Positions 21,689-30,311 of a stretch of 64,000 bases of DNA are shown here, piece by piece. Location: contig PHBH01000016.1 in assembly GCA_002840535.1 (NCBI GenBank), positions 31,939 to 95,938 of the forward strand, read 5' to 3'. The DNA is from Deltaproteobacteria bacterium HGW-Deltaproteobacteria-15 (lineage in GTDB: Bacteria; Desulfobacterota; DSM-4660; Desulfatiglandales; HGW-15). The position numbers and the translations under genes are program-made. The notes beneath the pieces are model-generated. The model had not been told where the DNA came from, made no database searches, and saw nothing but the letters and a program-made list of their open reading frames with translations. Numbering within the stretch: position 1 is the first letter of the stretch; every line of letters begins with the position of its first letter.

Positions 21689-23963
21689 ACAAGGTGAATG
21701 CATCGGCTGCAGTGTCCCCCGCAGGGGGGCCCTCGAACGTTTGACCGGCGCATGCAGGTTCAGCGGGGATTTTCGACTCGAAAACCCATTGACCCTCAGA
21801 GCAGCGCGAAGCCCCCATCCCCACGCCCGCATCCTCGGGGTGGATACCACAGAGGCGTCGAGGCTGCCGGGAGTGGTGCGCATTTTCACCGCCCGCGATA
21901 TCCCCGGTAAGAATCTCACAGGAATCATCAACAAAGACCGGCCTCTTCTGGTCGCGGACAAGGTCCGATTCATCGGGGACCCCGTCGCACTGGTGGCCGC
22001 CGAAACCGAAGAAGCAGCCGAGAAGGGCGCGGCAGCGGTGAGGGTTGCTTATGAGGTCCTTCCCGCCGTCTACGATCCGGCTGCCGCGCTGGCCGACGGG
22101 GCTCCGGCAATACATGAAAAAGGCAACCTGCTATTCCGGCGACGGGTGGTAAGAGGAGATGCGGCCGGCGGCTTTTCATCCTGTGCGGCCGTCGTGGAGG
22201 AGACCTACAGGACCTCGTTTCTGGAACACTGCTATCTTGAGCCGGACGCAGGGGCCGGATGGGTGGACACGGACGGCACCCTTGTTATTCTCGCCTCCAC
22301 CCAGAATCCCCACTACGATCATGCCGAAGTGGTGGCCCTGCTGGGGCTGGACGCCGGCCGGGTGAGGATTATACAGGCCCCCACCGGTGGCGGGTTCGGC
22401 TCCAAGCTCGATCTCAACATGCAGGGTTTCATCGGGCTCGCGCTTCACCATCTCCAAAGACCCGTGCGCTGCGTGTACAGCCGGGAAGAGACGTTCGCCG
22501 CCACCAGCAAGCGCCATGCCCTGGTCATGGAAATGAAAACCGGCGCAGGAAAGGACGGCAAGCTCAAGGCGATGAAATGCCGAATCCTCTGCGACACCGG
22601 GGCTTATGGCTCTTACGGTATAGCCGTGGCCTCCCGGGCCGCAGTGCATGCCGCCGGACCCTATGAGATAGAGCATGTGGACACCGAGGCATTATGCGTC
22701 TATACGAATAACCCGGTGGCCGGCGCAATGCGAGGTTTCGGGACCCCCCAGATAGCCTTCGCACACGAAAGCCAGATGGACCTGCTCGCCGAAAAGCTGG
22801 GCATGGACCCGCTGGAGATCAGGCGGCGTAATGCGCTCCGGGTCGGCTCCGTCACCGCGACCGGTCAGAAGCTTGCTGCCAGCGTCGGCATAGGGGAATG
22901 CCTGGACGCGGTCGAACAAAGCTACAGGAAGGCGCGATCGTCCCGGTGCAATAAAGATGTCTCCCCGTTCACGCGCCGCGGTGTCGGAATCGGGGCAATG
23001 TGGTACGGGATAGGCAACACCGGCGCTCAAAACCCGTCAACCGCGCAGATAGAAATGGATCTCGATGGTGGTGTCACGTTGTACACCGGTTGCGCCGACA
23101 TCGGGCAGGGTTCGACGACGGTTCTCGGTCAAATCGCGGCCGGGACTCTGGGCCTCGCTCCCGACGACATCCGGATGATGGTTGGGGATACGAAACTGAC
23201 CACCAACGCTGGGGCCACTTCGGCCAGCAGGCAGACCTACATTTCGGGCAATGCGGTCAGGGATGCCGCGGCCAAACTGGCCGATGTACTGCTCACCGAG
23301 GCGGTCGACGTCATGAAACTCCCGAAGAATTCGCTCGTCGTCAACGGCGGCTTCGTGATGCACAAAGACGACCCGGGCCGCCGCATACCTTTTTCGAAAC
23401 TGGCTGGACGCGCCAAACGGAAGGGAATTCCATTGCGGTGGCAGGGCTATTTCGACCCGGTCACTACCCCGCTCGATCCGGATACCGGCCGCGGCGAGCC
23501 ATACGCGACCTATGCCTACGCATGCCACGTGGCTGAGGTGACGGTGGACGTCACTACCGGCGAGGTGACGGTGGATCGGGTGGTGGCCGCCCACGATGTC
23601 GGCAGGGCCATTCATCCAGAGGGCGTCGTGGGCCAGATCTGCGGGGGGGTGGCCATGGGAATGGGCTTTGCACTGATGGAGGAGTTCACGCCCGGTGTGA
23701 CAGCCTCCATGAAGGATTATCACATTCCCACTGCGAACGACATGCCCGAGGTGGTGCCGATAATTGTGGAGTCGGCCGAACCGACAGGGCCGTTCGGAGC
23801 CAAGGGCGTCGGCGAGCCTGCGCTGATCCCCACCGCTCCGGCCATATTGAATGCCATTTCCGACGCATTAGGGAAAAGAATCACCCATCTTCCGGCCAAT
23901 CTGGAGCGGGTGCTGGAAGCGGCATCATTGGAATCCCGATGCGAAACGGAAAACGACAAATGA
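21681..23963 (+). CDS. Molybdopterin-binding large subunit of the molybdenum hydroxylase
   Basis: 760 residues. Cofactor-binding motifs are in order: TQNPHYDH, PTGGGFGSKLDLN, GAMRGFGTPQ, GCADIGQGS and GPFGAKGVGEPAL, whose Glu712 is the expected base that activates the Mo-bound water. E. barkeri nicotinate dehydrogenase splits this subunit into NdhL and NdhM, whereas here it is one chain, as in most of the family. The hydroxylation target is inferred from the enamidase and 6-hydroxynicotinate reductase that follow; a different azaheterocycle cannot be excluded. Confidence 0.93.
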   Translation: MTEQGECIGCSVPRRGALERLTGACRFSGDFRLENPLTLRAARSPHPHARILGVDTTEASRLPGVVRIFTARDIPGKNLTGIINKDRPLLVADKVRFIGDPVALVAAETEEAAEKGAAAVRVAYEVLPAVYDPAAALADGAPAIHEKGNLLFRRRVVRGDAAGGFSSCAAVVEETYRTSFLEHCYLEPDAGAGWVDTDGTLVILASTQNPHYDHAEVVALLGLDAGRVRIIQAPTGGGFGSKLDLNMQGFIGLALHHLQRPVRCVYSREETFAATSKRHALVMEMKTGAGKDGKLKAMKCRILCDTGAYGSYGIAVASRAAVHAAGPYEIEHVDTEALCVYTNNPVAGAMRGFGTPQIAFAHESQMDLLAEKLGMDPLEIRRRNALRVGSVTATGQKLAASVGIGECLDAVEQSYRKARSSRCNKDVSPFTRRGVGIGAMWYGIGNTGAQNPSTAQIEMDLDGGVTLYTGCADIGQGSTTVLGQIAAGTLGLAPDDIRMMVGDTKLTTNAGATSASRQTYISGNAVRDAAAKLADVLLTEAVDVMKLPKNSLVVNGGFVMHKDDPGRRIPFSKLAGRAKRKGIPLRWQGYFDPVTTPLDPDTGRGEPYATYAYACHVAEVTVDVTTGEVTVDRVVAAHDVGRAIHPEGVVGQICGGVAMGMGFALMEEFTPGVTASMKDYHIPTANDMPEVVPIIVESAEPTGPFGAKGVGEPALIPTAPAILNAISDALGKRITHLPANLERVLEAASLESRCETENDK

Positions 23964-23991
23964 ATACCAACATCTCTAAGGAGGTTCAGAC

Positions 23992-25158
23992 ATGTCCAGT
24001 CTGTTGCTAAAGAACATTGGAACCCTCGTCAGCGGCGATATCGCAAACCCGTTACTCAAGGCGGATGCAATCTGGATCGAGGAAGGGGTGATCAGGAAGG
24101 TTGGTCTTCTGAAGGATATGGATGAAAGGGCGGCGGAGAAAGTGATCGACTGTGCCGGGACCACCGTAACACCAGGTCTCATCGATTCCCATGTCCATCC
24201 TGTTTTGGGAGACTTCACACCCAGGCAGAAGCAACAGGACTTCCTGGAGAGCGAGGTTCATGGCGGTGTGACCACGGCGATCTCGGCAGGAGAAGTTCAT
24301 CTTCCGGGAAGACCCAAGGATCCTTCCGGAACCAAAGCCCTCGCGATTCTTGCTGCCAAATCCTTTGCGGCCTTCAGGCCAGGCGGCATGAAAGTGCTGG
24401 GCGGCAGCGTGATTCTCGAGAACGGCCTCCTGGAAAAAGATTTCGAAGAGATGGCCAGAGAAGGGGTGCGAGTGGTGGGGGAGATCGGTCTCGGCTCCGT
24501 CAAGTCGCCTGAAGATGCCGCGCCCATGGTGAAATGGGCCAGGAAGAACGGCATGGTCGTCATGATGCACACCGGAGGAACCTCCATCCCCGGGAGCACA
24601 ACGGTAGGACTGGAGCAGGTTCTCGGCGCCGATCCGGACATCGTCTCTCACATCAACGGCGGCCCCACCGCCTGTTCCATCGAAGAAGCGGAAAAACTCA
24701 TTGCCAAAACGAGCATGGCCGTTGAGTTTGTCCATTGCGGCAACATGAAGACCGCTGTGGAAATCGGTTCGCTGCTTGTTAAGCACAACGCGCTTCATCG
24801 CGCAATCATAGGAAATGATGCTCCATCCGGAACCGGCGTCGTACCGCTCGGGGTTCTCAGGGTGCTCAGCCTTCTTGCCGGCATGACCCCCATAAAACCG
24901 GAAGAGGCTCTCTGCATGGCCACAGGCAACACTGCAAAACTCTACAAGCTCAACCGGGGGATCGTTGAGCCGGGCAGGGAAGCGGACATCGTCGTCATGG
25001 ACACTCCCATGGGTTCTGTGGGAAAGAATGCGCTCGCCGCCCTTGCAGCAGGCGACGTCCCGGCTGTTTCCATGGTGCTGGTGGACGGCAAAGTCGTCGT
25101 CAACATCAGCCGCAACACACCGCCTCCGGTGAAGAAGCCGACCGTCACAAAGGGATAA
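23992..25158 (+). CDS. ena: Enamidase (6-oxo-1,4,5,6-tetrahydronicotinate amidohydrolase)
   Basis: 388 residues, AAGGAGG before the ATG. An amidohydrolase with the binuclear metal site visible: DSHVHP (His67, His69), VGEIGLG (Glu164), MHTGGTSIPGS (His193), VSHINGG (His220) and GNDAPSGTG (Asp276). Long blocks match what I recall of the Eubacterium barkeri enzyme, including the SGDI...L-ADAI N-terminus, PGRPKDPSGTKALAI and SRNTPP near the C-terminus. Enamidase hydrolyses the cyclic enamide twice, releasing ammonium and (S)-2-formylglutarate. It lies 28 bases after the Mo subunit, in operon arrangement. Confidence 0.9.
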   Translation: MSSLLLKNIGTLVSGDIANPLLKADAIWIEEGVIRKVGLLKDMDERAAEKVIDCAGTTVTPGLIDSHVHPVLGDFTPRQKQQDFLESEVHGGVTTAISAGEVHLPGRPKDPSGTKALAILAAKSFAAFRPGGMKVLGGSVILENGLLEKDFEEMAREGVRVVGEIGLGSVKSPEDAAPMVKWARKNGMVVMMHTGGTSIPGSTTVGLEQVLGADPDIVSHINGGPTACSIEEAEKLIAKTSMAVEFVHCGNMKTAVEIGSLLVKHNALHRAIIGNDAPSGTGVVPLGVLRVLSLLAGMTPIKPEEALCMATGNTAKLYKLNRGIVEPGREADIVVMDTPMGSVGKNALAALAAGDVPAVSMVLVDGKVVVNISRNTPPPVKKPTVTKG

Positions 25159-25175
25159 CTGGAAGAGAAGGGTCC

Positions 25176-25459
25176 AGACAGGATAACAGGATGAACAGGA
25201 TCGAGAAGAGAAGAGAAATCATTTGATCCTCTGACTCCCGTCTGAGTTTTCTTTGCGCATCAATGCACTTGTAGGATGGGTAGAGCGAAGCGAAACCCAT
25301 CGTTCGAGGCGGAAGAATCAAGACCGATGGGTTACGCTTTGCTAACCCATCCTACGGAATTTAACGTTATGTTTGGCCTGGGTAAGGAGCTTTACAAATG
25401 TCTGGAATACAGGGCCAAGGGGTTAAGAAATTCATCCTGTAGATCCTGTTATCCTGTCT
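25176..25459. repeat. Outer inverted repeat (AGACAGGATAACAGGAT) enclosing a MITE-like element
   Basis: AGACAGGATAACAGGAT at 25176-25192 is perfectly inverted at 25443-25459. Between the arms lies the palindromic element 25271-25355. The intergenic region 25159-25483 is made almost entirely of these repeats and has no gene. Confidence 0.75.
25271..25355. mobile_element. MITE-like palindromic element, copy A (GTAGGATGGGT ends)
   Basis: About 85 bases with terminal inverted repeats GTAGGATGGGTAGAGCGAAG and TTGCTAACCCATCCTAC, non-coding. Related copies are at 35416-35494 and 39370-39473, and a partial one at 35622-35656. Confidence 0.7.
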
Positions 25460-25483
25460 AAAAAGATTTTCTTTGGGTTTGAC

Positions 25484-26977
25484 ATGAAGGTTGACAAAGA
25501 CAAATGCATCGGCTGCGGATACTGCGTAAGGGACTGCCCTCTGTCAGCGGTCCGACTGCAGGATAAAAAGGCGGTCATCCTGGAAAACTGCACGGAATGC
25601 TCCGCCTGTATCAGGGTCTGTGAGCAGTCCGCCCTCATGCGTGACGCTGCCGCCTCTACCGATGCGATCACGTGCGAATCATGCCCCATCAACTGCCGGA
25701 TCAGGGAAGGGAATATCGGCGCCTGTCAAAGATACCGAAACGACAGTGGGAGACTAGTCAGGATCACACCCCTCCACACCTTCGAAGATGTGAAGGACAT
25801 CGTCGGGCCTGAACCTGCGGATTCGATCCGAACGCCTCTGGTCACCGCCATCGGCGCGGGCACCACCTATCCGGACTGCAAGCCCGCCCCATTTATTCTT
25901 CGAGGCAGACAGAAGGACGTGGACGTGGTCACCGTGGTCACAGAGGCGCCTCTGAGCTACAGCGGCATCACGGTGAAGATCGACACGGATGTGGCTGTAG
26001 GCGAAGAGGGCGCCGACGTGCTCGTTGGAAAGAGGAAGGTCGGGATGCTTGTGACCGAGCAGTACGGGTCCAAGATGCTCTCCATAGGCGGTGTGAACCT
26101 CCTGACCGGGAAGGACGGGCTCGTCGTTGCAAGGACCATCACCAATCTCGCCAACAGGAATTCGGTCAGGCTGGCCGTGAGAGGGGGGGCCAGGCTGGAG
26201 ATCCAGGTGGGCCGGCCGCCGGTCATCGACGGCGAGATACCCTCCAACATGAGGGTTGGATGCGGGAGCGCCACACTGGGACTATTTGCTCCTCTTCTCA
26301 GGGCTGCCGCCGACGAGGTGATCATTCTCGATTCCCATCTCACCAGTCTGATGAGCGAACATGCAGCCGGCGTATTTGCGGGTGCGAGACCATCCGGCCT
26401 CAAGCTCAAGTTCAGGATGAGCACCCCCGGCCGCTACTTCGGAGACCACGGCGGCGGGTGGGGAGGCACCTCCATCATCAACCCTCTTGACGTGATCTCA
26501 GGCGTGGATCAGCCATCAGCCCGCTCCGGGATGCGCGTCCTGATCACGGAGACGACGGGGCAGAAGGCCTCCTTGTTCGAACTCACCGGCGACGGATCGT
26601 TTCGGGAAATCCCTCTGACTGAAGGGAGCATGGAGGCGGTAAAGGCCATTTCCTCCAGTTGCGAGCCGTCCAGGGTTTCCGCCATGTACATGGGGGGAAC
26701 AGGGGGAAGCGCAAGGGCCGGTGTGGCCTTGTACCCCGTGAAACTCACCCGGGCGGTTCACGCGGCTAAGGCCCATTTGACCATCGGGGGCGCACCGGCT
26801 TTCGTGATGCCGGGCGGGGGTATCAATTTCATGGTGGACGTTGAAAGGGTCAAGAAAGGGTCTTTCTACTGGACCCCGACACCGGCCACCATCTGCCCGG
26901 TCGAGTACACGATGGAACTCGAGGAGTATGAGAACATGGGCGGCCACGTGGAGGCTATGAAGCCGTTCACCATTTAG
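25484..26977 (+). CDS. hnr: 6-hydroxynicotinate reductase, iron-sulfur flavoprotein
   Basis: 497 residues. Two [4Fe-4S] ferredoxin motifs (CIGCGYCVRDC, 8-18; CTECSACIRVC, 36-46) are followed by four more cysteines (64, 67, 71, 81; CESCPINC...GAC) that could bind a third centre. The purified E. barkeri enzyme is reported to hold two [4Fe-4S] and one [2Fe-2S] plus covalent flavin, which agrees. It reduces 6-hydroxynicotinate to 6-oxo-1,4,5,6-tetrahydronicotinate, probably with ferredoxin. GCGSATLG (259-266) is a candidate flavin-attachment Thr, similar to the SGAT-type sites of ApbE substrates. The ribosome site is weak, and a repeat-rich gap separates it from enamidase. Confidence 0.85.
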   Translation: MKVDKDKCIGCGYCVRDCPLSAVRLQDKKAVILENCTECSACIRVCEQSALMRDAAASTDAITCESCPINCRIREGNIGACQRYRNDSGRLVRITPLHTFEDVKDIVGPEPADSIRTPLVTAIGAGTTYPDCKPAPFILRGRQKDVDVVTVVTEAPLSYSGITVKIDTDVAVGEEGADVLVGKRKVGMLVTEQYGSKMLSIGGVNLLTGKDGLVVARTITNLANRNSVRLAVRGGARLEIQVGRPPVIDGEIPSNMRVGCGSATLGLFAPLLRAAADEVIILDSHLTSLMSEHAAGVFAGARPSGLKLKFRMSTPGRYFGDHGGGWGGTSIINPLDVISGVDQPSARSGMRVLITETTGQKASLFELTGDGSFREIPLTEGSMEAVKAISSSCEPSRVSAMYMGGTGGSARAGVALYPVKLTRAVHAAKAHLTIGGAPAFVMPGGGINFMVDVERVKKGSFYWTPTPATICPVEYTMELEEYENMGGHVEAMKPFTI

Positions 26978-27060
26978 CATTGATCATTTATTATTTTACA
27001 TTTACTGGACAAATGACCAATGATGAATGACCGGGCAAATGATCAATGACAGATGACAAA
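26978..27060. repeat. AATGATCAATGACA-type short repeat
   Basis: Iterated AATGACC/AATGATC/AATGACAG units fill the gap between the reductase stop and the UPF0280 ribosome site (GGGAGATG at 27062). Confidence 0.55.
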
Positions 27061-27077
27061 CGGGAGATGTAAACGGC

Positions 27078-27929
27078 ATGCCTTACGAGCAGACGATGCA
27101 TATGCTCGATGGCGGCTCGGTTCTGGCCGAGTGCGGGCCGATGCGTCTGGTGATCTCGTCCTTTATTGGAAAGGTGTCCCAGCGGGAGATGAATGTCCAG
27201 GCGGCCAGGGCATCCTTTGGGTACCTGGAACGGGTCGCCCGGATGCTGGACGTGTTGAGGCTGAGGCAGACCCGTGTGGAACAGGATCTTGAAGATTCGT
27301 TGGCCAGGGAAATGGTGCGCAGCGCGCTTGCAGTTGGAGACGACGATCTGACGCCCATGGCGGCCGTTGCCGGGACAATAGGGGATGCGGTGGCCGATTA
27401 CCTTCAAGAGAGGGGAATGACAAAGGTGGTCGTGAACAACGGGGGAGATATCGCAGTCCGGCTTCAGGAGGAAGAGTCCGTACGGGTCGGCATCCGCACG
27501 GATGTGAAAAATCCGGATTATGATGACGTCCTCGTGCTGGGCCCCGGCTGCGGCTCATGGGGCATTGCGACCAGCGGACTTGGAGGGAGGAGTCTCACCA
27601 GAGGCATTGCCTCAGCGGCCACCATCGTGGCATCCACAGCATCCCTTGCAGACGCTGCGGCCACTGCTGTTGCGAACGCAAGCTTCGTGGAGGATGATCA
27701 GGTCGTTCAGCGATACGCGGAAGAAGTAGACCCCCACACCGACATTCGAGGGCTTCCAGTAACGGTCAAGGTTGGCCGAATCACTCCCGAGAAGGGCAGG
27801 ATCGCCGTTTCAAAGGCAATGGGCAGAGCCGAGGAGCTTGTCGGAAGGGGAGTCATCCTGGGTGCTCTCGTTGCTGTGGGCGGGCAGATTGGGATGACGT
27901 CGTTTTTTAGAGATCGGTTGAACGGGTAA
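27078..27929 (+). CDS. UPF0280 family protein (ApbE superfamily), candidate flavin transferase
   Basis: 283 residues with GGGAGATG upstream. Blocks typical of the ApbE fold are visible: DDDLTPMAAVAGTIGDAVAD (88-107), VVVNNGGDIAVRL (117-129), GIATSGLGGRS (about 162-172) and SLADAAATAVANA (about 192-204). ApbE proteins transfer FMN from FAD to a Thr or Ser of a target protein. UPF0280 members are uncharacterised as far as I know. Placed directly after a reductase whose E. barkeri counterpart carries covalent flavin, this protein is a good candidate for its flavinylating enzyme. The family is well supported; the role is inference. Confidence 0.85.
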   Translation: MPYEQTMHMLDGGSVLAECGPMRLVISSFIGKVSQREMNVQAARASFGYLERVARMLDVLRLRQTRVEQDLEDSLAREMVRSALAVGDDDLTPMAAVAGTIGDAVADYLQERGMTKVVVNNGGDIAVRLQEEESVRVGIRTDVKNPDYDDVLVLGPGCGSWGIATSGLGGRSLTRGIASAATIVASTASLADAAATAVANASFVEDDQVVQRYAEEVDPHTDIRGLPVTVKVGRITPEKGRIAVSKAMGRAEELVGRGVILGALVAVGGQIGMTSFFRDRLNG

Positions 27930-27950
27930 TCGGAAAAGGAGAAGACAGCG

Positions 27951-28529
27951 ATGGAAGTGAGAAAATATGTAACGGTCGTGGAACAGATTCTTGCAGACGG
28001 GGGTCGTCCCGTGGATCCTCCCCAGAAAAGAGCGGCGGCGATAGCCGTTATCAAGAACCCCTTTGCAGGGAAGTATGTGGAAGATTTGACTCCTCTCATC
28101 GAAACAGGAGACGAGCTCGGGGGTATCCTCGCGAAGATGGCGGTCGAGGCGCTCGGGATCAGGCCGCAGGATGCCGAAGGGTACGGCAAAGCGGCGATTG
28201 TGGGTGAAAACGGCGAAAAGGAGCACGCAGCGGCCATCCTGCATCCCAAGCTCGGGACCCCCTTCAGAAATGCATTGGCAGGAGGCAAGGCAATCATTCC
28301 ATCTGCCAAGAAAATTGGAGGTATGGGTACGGAGATTGATGTCCCCACCCACTTCAAGGATGCGGCCTTTGTGCGCAGCCATTTCGATGCCATGGCAGTC
28401 CGGGTCGACGATGCCCCGCGGGCCGATGAGATCGTCGTGGCACTCGTGGTGACCAATTGCGGGAGACCGCACCCCCGGATCGGCGGCCTCAAGAAGGAAG
28501 AAGCCAAGAAAGAGGACGGGCTGAGGTAG
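27951..28529 (+). CDS. Amino acid synthesis (AA_synth, DUF1185-type) family protein
   Basis: 192 residues, AAAGGAG before the ATG, 21 bases after the UPF0280 gene. Recognised from EVRKYVTVVEQILADGGRPV at the start, VIKNPFAGKYVEDL, a central GKAAIVGENGEKEHAAAILHPKLGTPFR block, GGKAIIPSAKKIG and DAMAVRVDDAPRADEIVV. The family name is historical and no activity is established to my knowledge. Its conserved place inside this catabolic unit suggests it acts on a ring-derived intermediate or helps a cofactor step. The last 15 residues are a Lys/Glu tail. Confidence 0.8.
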   Translation: MEVRKYVTVVEQILADGGRPVDPPQKRAAAIAVIKNPFAGKYVEDLTPLIETGDELGGILAKMAVEALGIRPQDAEGYGKAAIVGENGEKEHAAAILHPKLGTPFRNALAGGKAIIPSAKKIGGMGTEIDVPTHFKDAAFVRSHFDAMAVRVDDAPRADEIVVALVVTNCGRPHPRIGGLKKEEAKKEDGLR

Positions 28530-28572
28530 GAAATCTGAAATCTGAAATTTGAGATTTGAAATTTGAAATCCC
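28530..28572. repeat. ATCTGAAATTTGAAATTTG short tandem repeat
   Basis: GAAATCTGAAATCTGAAATT and TTGAGATTTGAAATTTGAAA follow the stop directly. The same class of low-complexity repeat lies at 7799-7862. Confidence 0.65.
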
Positions 28573-28708
28573 AGAGGGCCGTTGCAGGTAGTGACGGATT
28601 TGCTGTTCATCACCTTGACGCTCCTGTTGCCGGGAGAGCGAAGCGGGGCGTCCTAAACTCTTTCCTGAACCCGGTGGCGGAAAGAAAAACCAAAAGGAGG
28701 AGAAGGAT

Positions 28709-29788
28709 ATGTGTGATCAGCATGGTATGAGCAGACGTAACTTTTTGAAAACCTCATTGATCGGCGGGGCCGGAATCGCCGCAGGCCTCGGCCATGGCCA
28801 TTTGGATTGGGCTCATGCCCAGGCGGCCAACATCCGCTTCAGCACCTGGCACGTTCCTGTGGGGTATGAGGTAAAGACCGTATGGGAACCCATGTTGGAA
28901 CAGCTCAAGAAGAAGAGCGAGAACAAGATTACCTCAACCATGTTCCCCGGCGGCGCGCTGGGCAAGGGGCCGGAGCACTATGACATCGTGTCGAAGGGTC
29001 TTTCCGACATGGGGTATTTCACCGCCACTTGGACTCCGGGACGATTTCCTCTGACCGACGTGCTCTCCATGGCTGCCTGGGTGGACGGAAAAGATGTTGC
29101 CACGGATATCGGCAACGCGATGTACAAGAGAATCCTCCACAAGGAGTTCGAGGCCGTGAAGGTGGTCGAATTGAACGGCTGCATCCAGGCCTTCCTGTGG
29201 ACCAAGAAACCCGTCAAGAGTCTGGACGACGTGAAAGGAATGAAGGTTCGAAGCCCGGGTGGACAGCAGACGAACTACATCAAGGCGATCGGCGCGGAAC
29301 CCATCTTCATGCCCCTGGGGGATGTGTACATGGCCATGGAGACGGGAACAATAGACGGCATCGTCACATGTGTTCCCCTGATTCTCTCCTTCAAGCTCCA
29401 CGAAGTCGCCAAGCATGCCGTGGTGGCCACCTTCGGGTGCGTCTCCGAGGGTGTGGTGATGAACAAGCAAAGCTGGAACAAAATCCCGGACAACCTCAAG
29501 CCTGTGGTGGATGAGGTCTGCCAGAATCCGTTCAAGACGACTGGAGGGCTGACCAGGGATGTGTACAAAACCATGATGAAAGAGGTCACGGACAAGAAGG
29601 TGGACCTCTTTGAACTGCCCTCCCAGGAAGCGGAGAAGTGGTATGAGCGGTTTCAGGATGTGACCAGGACCTGGGTCAAGGATCTGGAAGCAAAGAACCT
29701 TCCTGCCAAGGACGTGGTCAAAATGTACAATGAGGAATGCGAGAAGAGAGGCGTCAAGGTGGTCTCGTTTCCGAAGGAGTGGAAGTAG
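28709..29788 (+). CDS. dctP: TRAP transporter periplasmic substrate-binding protein (DctP family)
   Basis: 359 residues with AAAGGAGGAGAAGG before the ATG. The N-terminus is a Tat-type signal (SRRNFLKTSLIGGAGIAAG), less usual than a Sec signal for this family. DctP features include GGALGKGPEHYDIVSKGLSDMGYF and DDVKGMKVRSPGGQQTNYIKAIGAEPIFMP; the Arg in KVRSPGG normally forms the salt bridge with the substrate carboxylate. It delivers an organic acid to the DctQM membrane subunits that follow. In context the substrate may be nicotinate or a related carboxylate. Confidence 0.93.
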   Translation: MCDQHGMSRRNFLKTSLIGGAGIAAGLGHGHLDWAHAQAANIRFSTWHVPVGYEVKTVWEPMLEQLKKKSENKITSTMFPGGALGKGPEHYDIVSKGLSDMGYFTATWTPGRFPLTDVLSMAAWVDGKDVATDIGNAMYKRILHKEFEAVKVVELNGCIQAFLWTKKPVKSLDDVKGMKVRSPGGQQTNYIKAIGAEPIFMPLGDVYMAMETGTIDGIVTCVPLILSFKLHEVAKHAVVATFGCVSEGVVMNKQSWNKIPDNLKPVVDEVCQNPFKTTGGLTRDVYKTMMKEVTDKKVDLFELPSQEAEKWYERFQDVTRTWVKDLEAKNLPAKDVVKMYNEECEKRGVKVVSFPKEWK

Positions 29789-29816
29789 CTGATTGGAAAT
29801 GGAGGGTAAGAAAACC

Positions 29817-30311
29817 ATGGGATGGTCCGGGGTCAGAAATGGGATTCGGCGCATCAGCTTCTACGCATGCGCAACGGGGATGGTCACGCTCATACCCCTC
29901 ATGCTGCTCACCTTCGCGGATGTCGCGCTGAGGAGCTTCTTCGGCAAGCCCATTCCCGGCACCTTCGAGCTGTCCCAATACATCCTCTCCATCTTCATCC
30001 TGCTGGGTGCCGCGTACACCCAGCAGGTGAAGGGCCATGTGGGGGTGGACTTTGTCACCTCCCGGCTTTCTCCACGTCTCCGCGTGATCTGCGAGATTCT
30101 TACAACCCTGCTGAGTCTTTTCATCATAGCGGTGGTGGTCTGGCAAGGCTGGGTTCAGGGAATTTCAGAAAAAGCCGTTTCGGACCAGTTGAGAATACCC
30201 CAGTACCCGTTCCGGGTGCTGGTTTCCATCGGGGGGCTCCTCCTGTGGCTTGAGCTTCTCATCGATCTGATCGAGTCTTTCGGCAAAATCGGCAGGAGGA
30301 GTGCTCTGTGA
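29817..30311 (+). CDS. dctQ: TRAP transporter small membrane subunit (DctQ family)
   Basis: About 164 residues from the ATG at 29817 (GGAGGG ten bases upstream); in-frame TTG 29793 and ATG 29799 are alternatives. Four transmembrane helices with the family signature LTFADVALRSFFGKPIPGTFELSQYILSIFILLGAAYTQQVKGHVGVD. It ends in a GTGA overlap with the large subunit, so the two are translationally coupled. Confidence 0.9.
   Translation: MGWSGVRNGIRRISFYACATGMVTLIPLMLLTFADVALRSFFGKPIPGTFELSQYILSIFILLGAAYTQQVKGHVGVDFVTSRLSPRLRVICEILTTLLSLFIIAVVVWQGWVQGISEKAVSDQLRIPQYPFRVLVSIGGLLLWLELLIDLIESFGKIGRRSAL

Noticed and set aside
25271..25355. Rho-independent terminator after enamidase
   Set aside because: The stem is long with an unpaired centre and no T-run, and the same sequence recurs in unrelated gaps, so it is better read as a mobile repeat.
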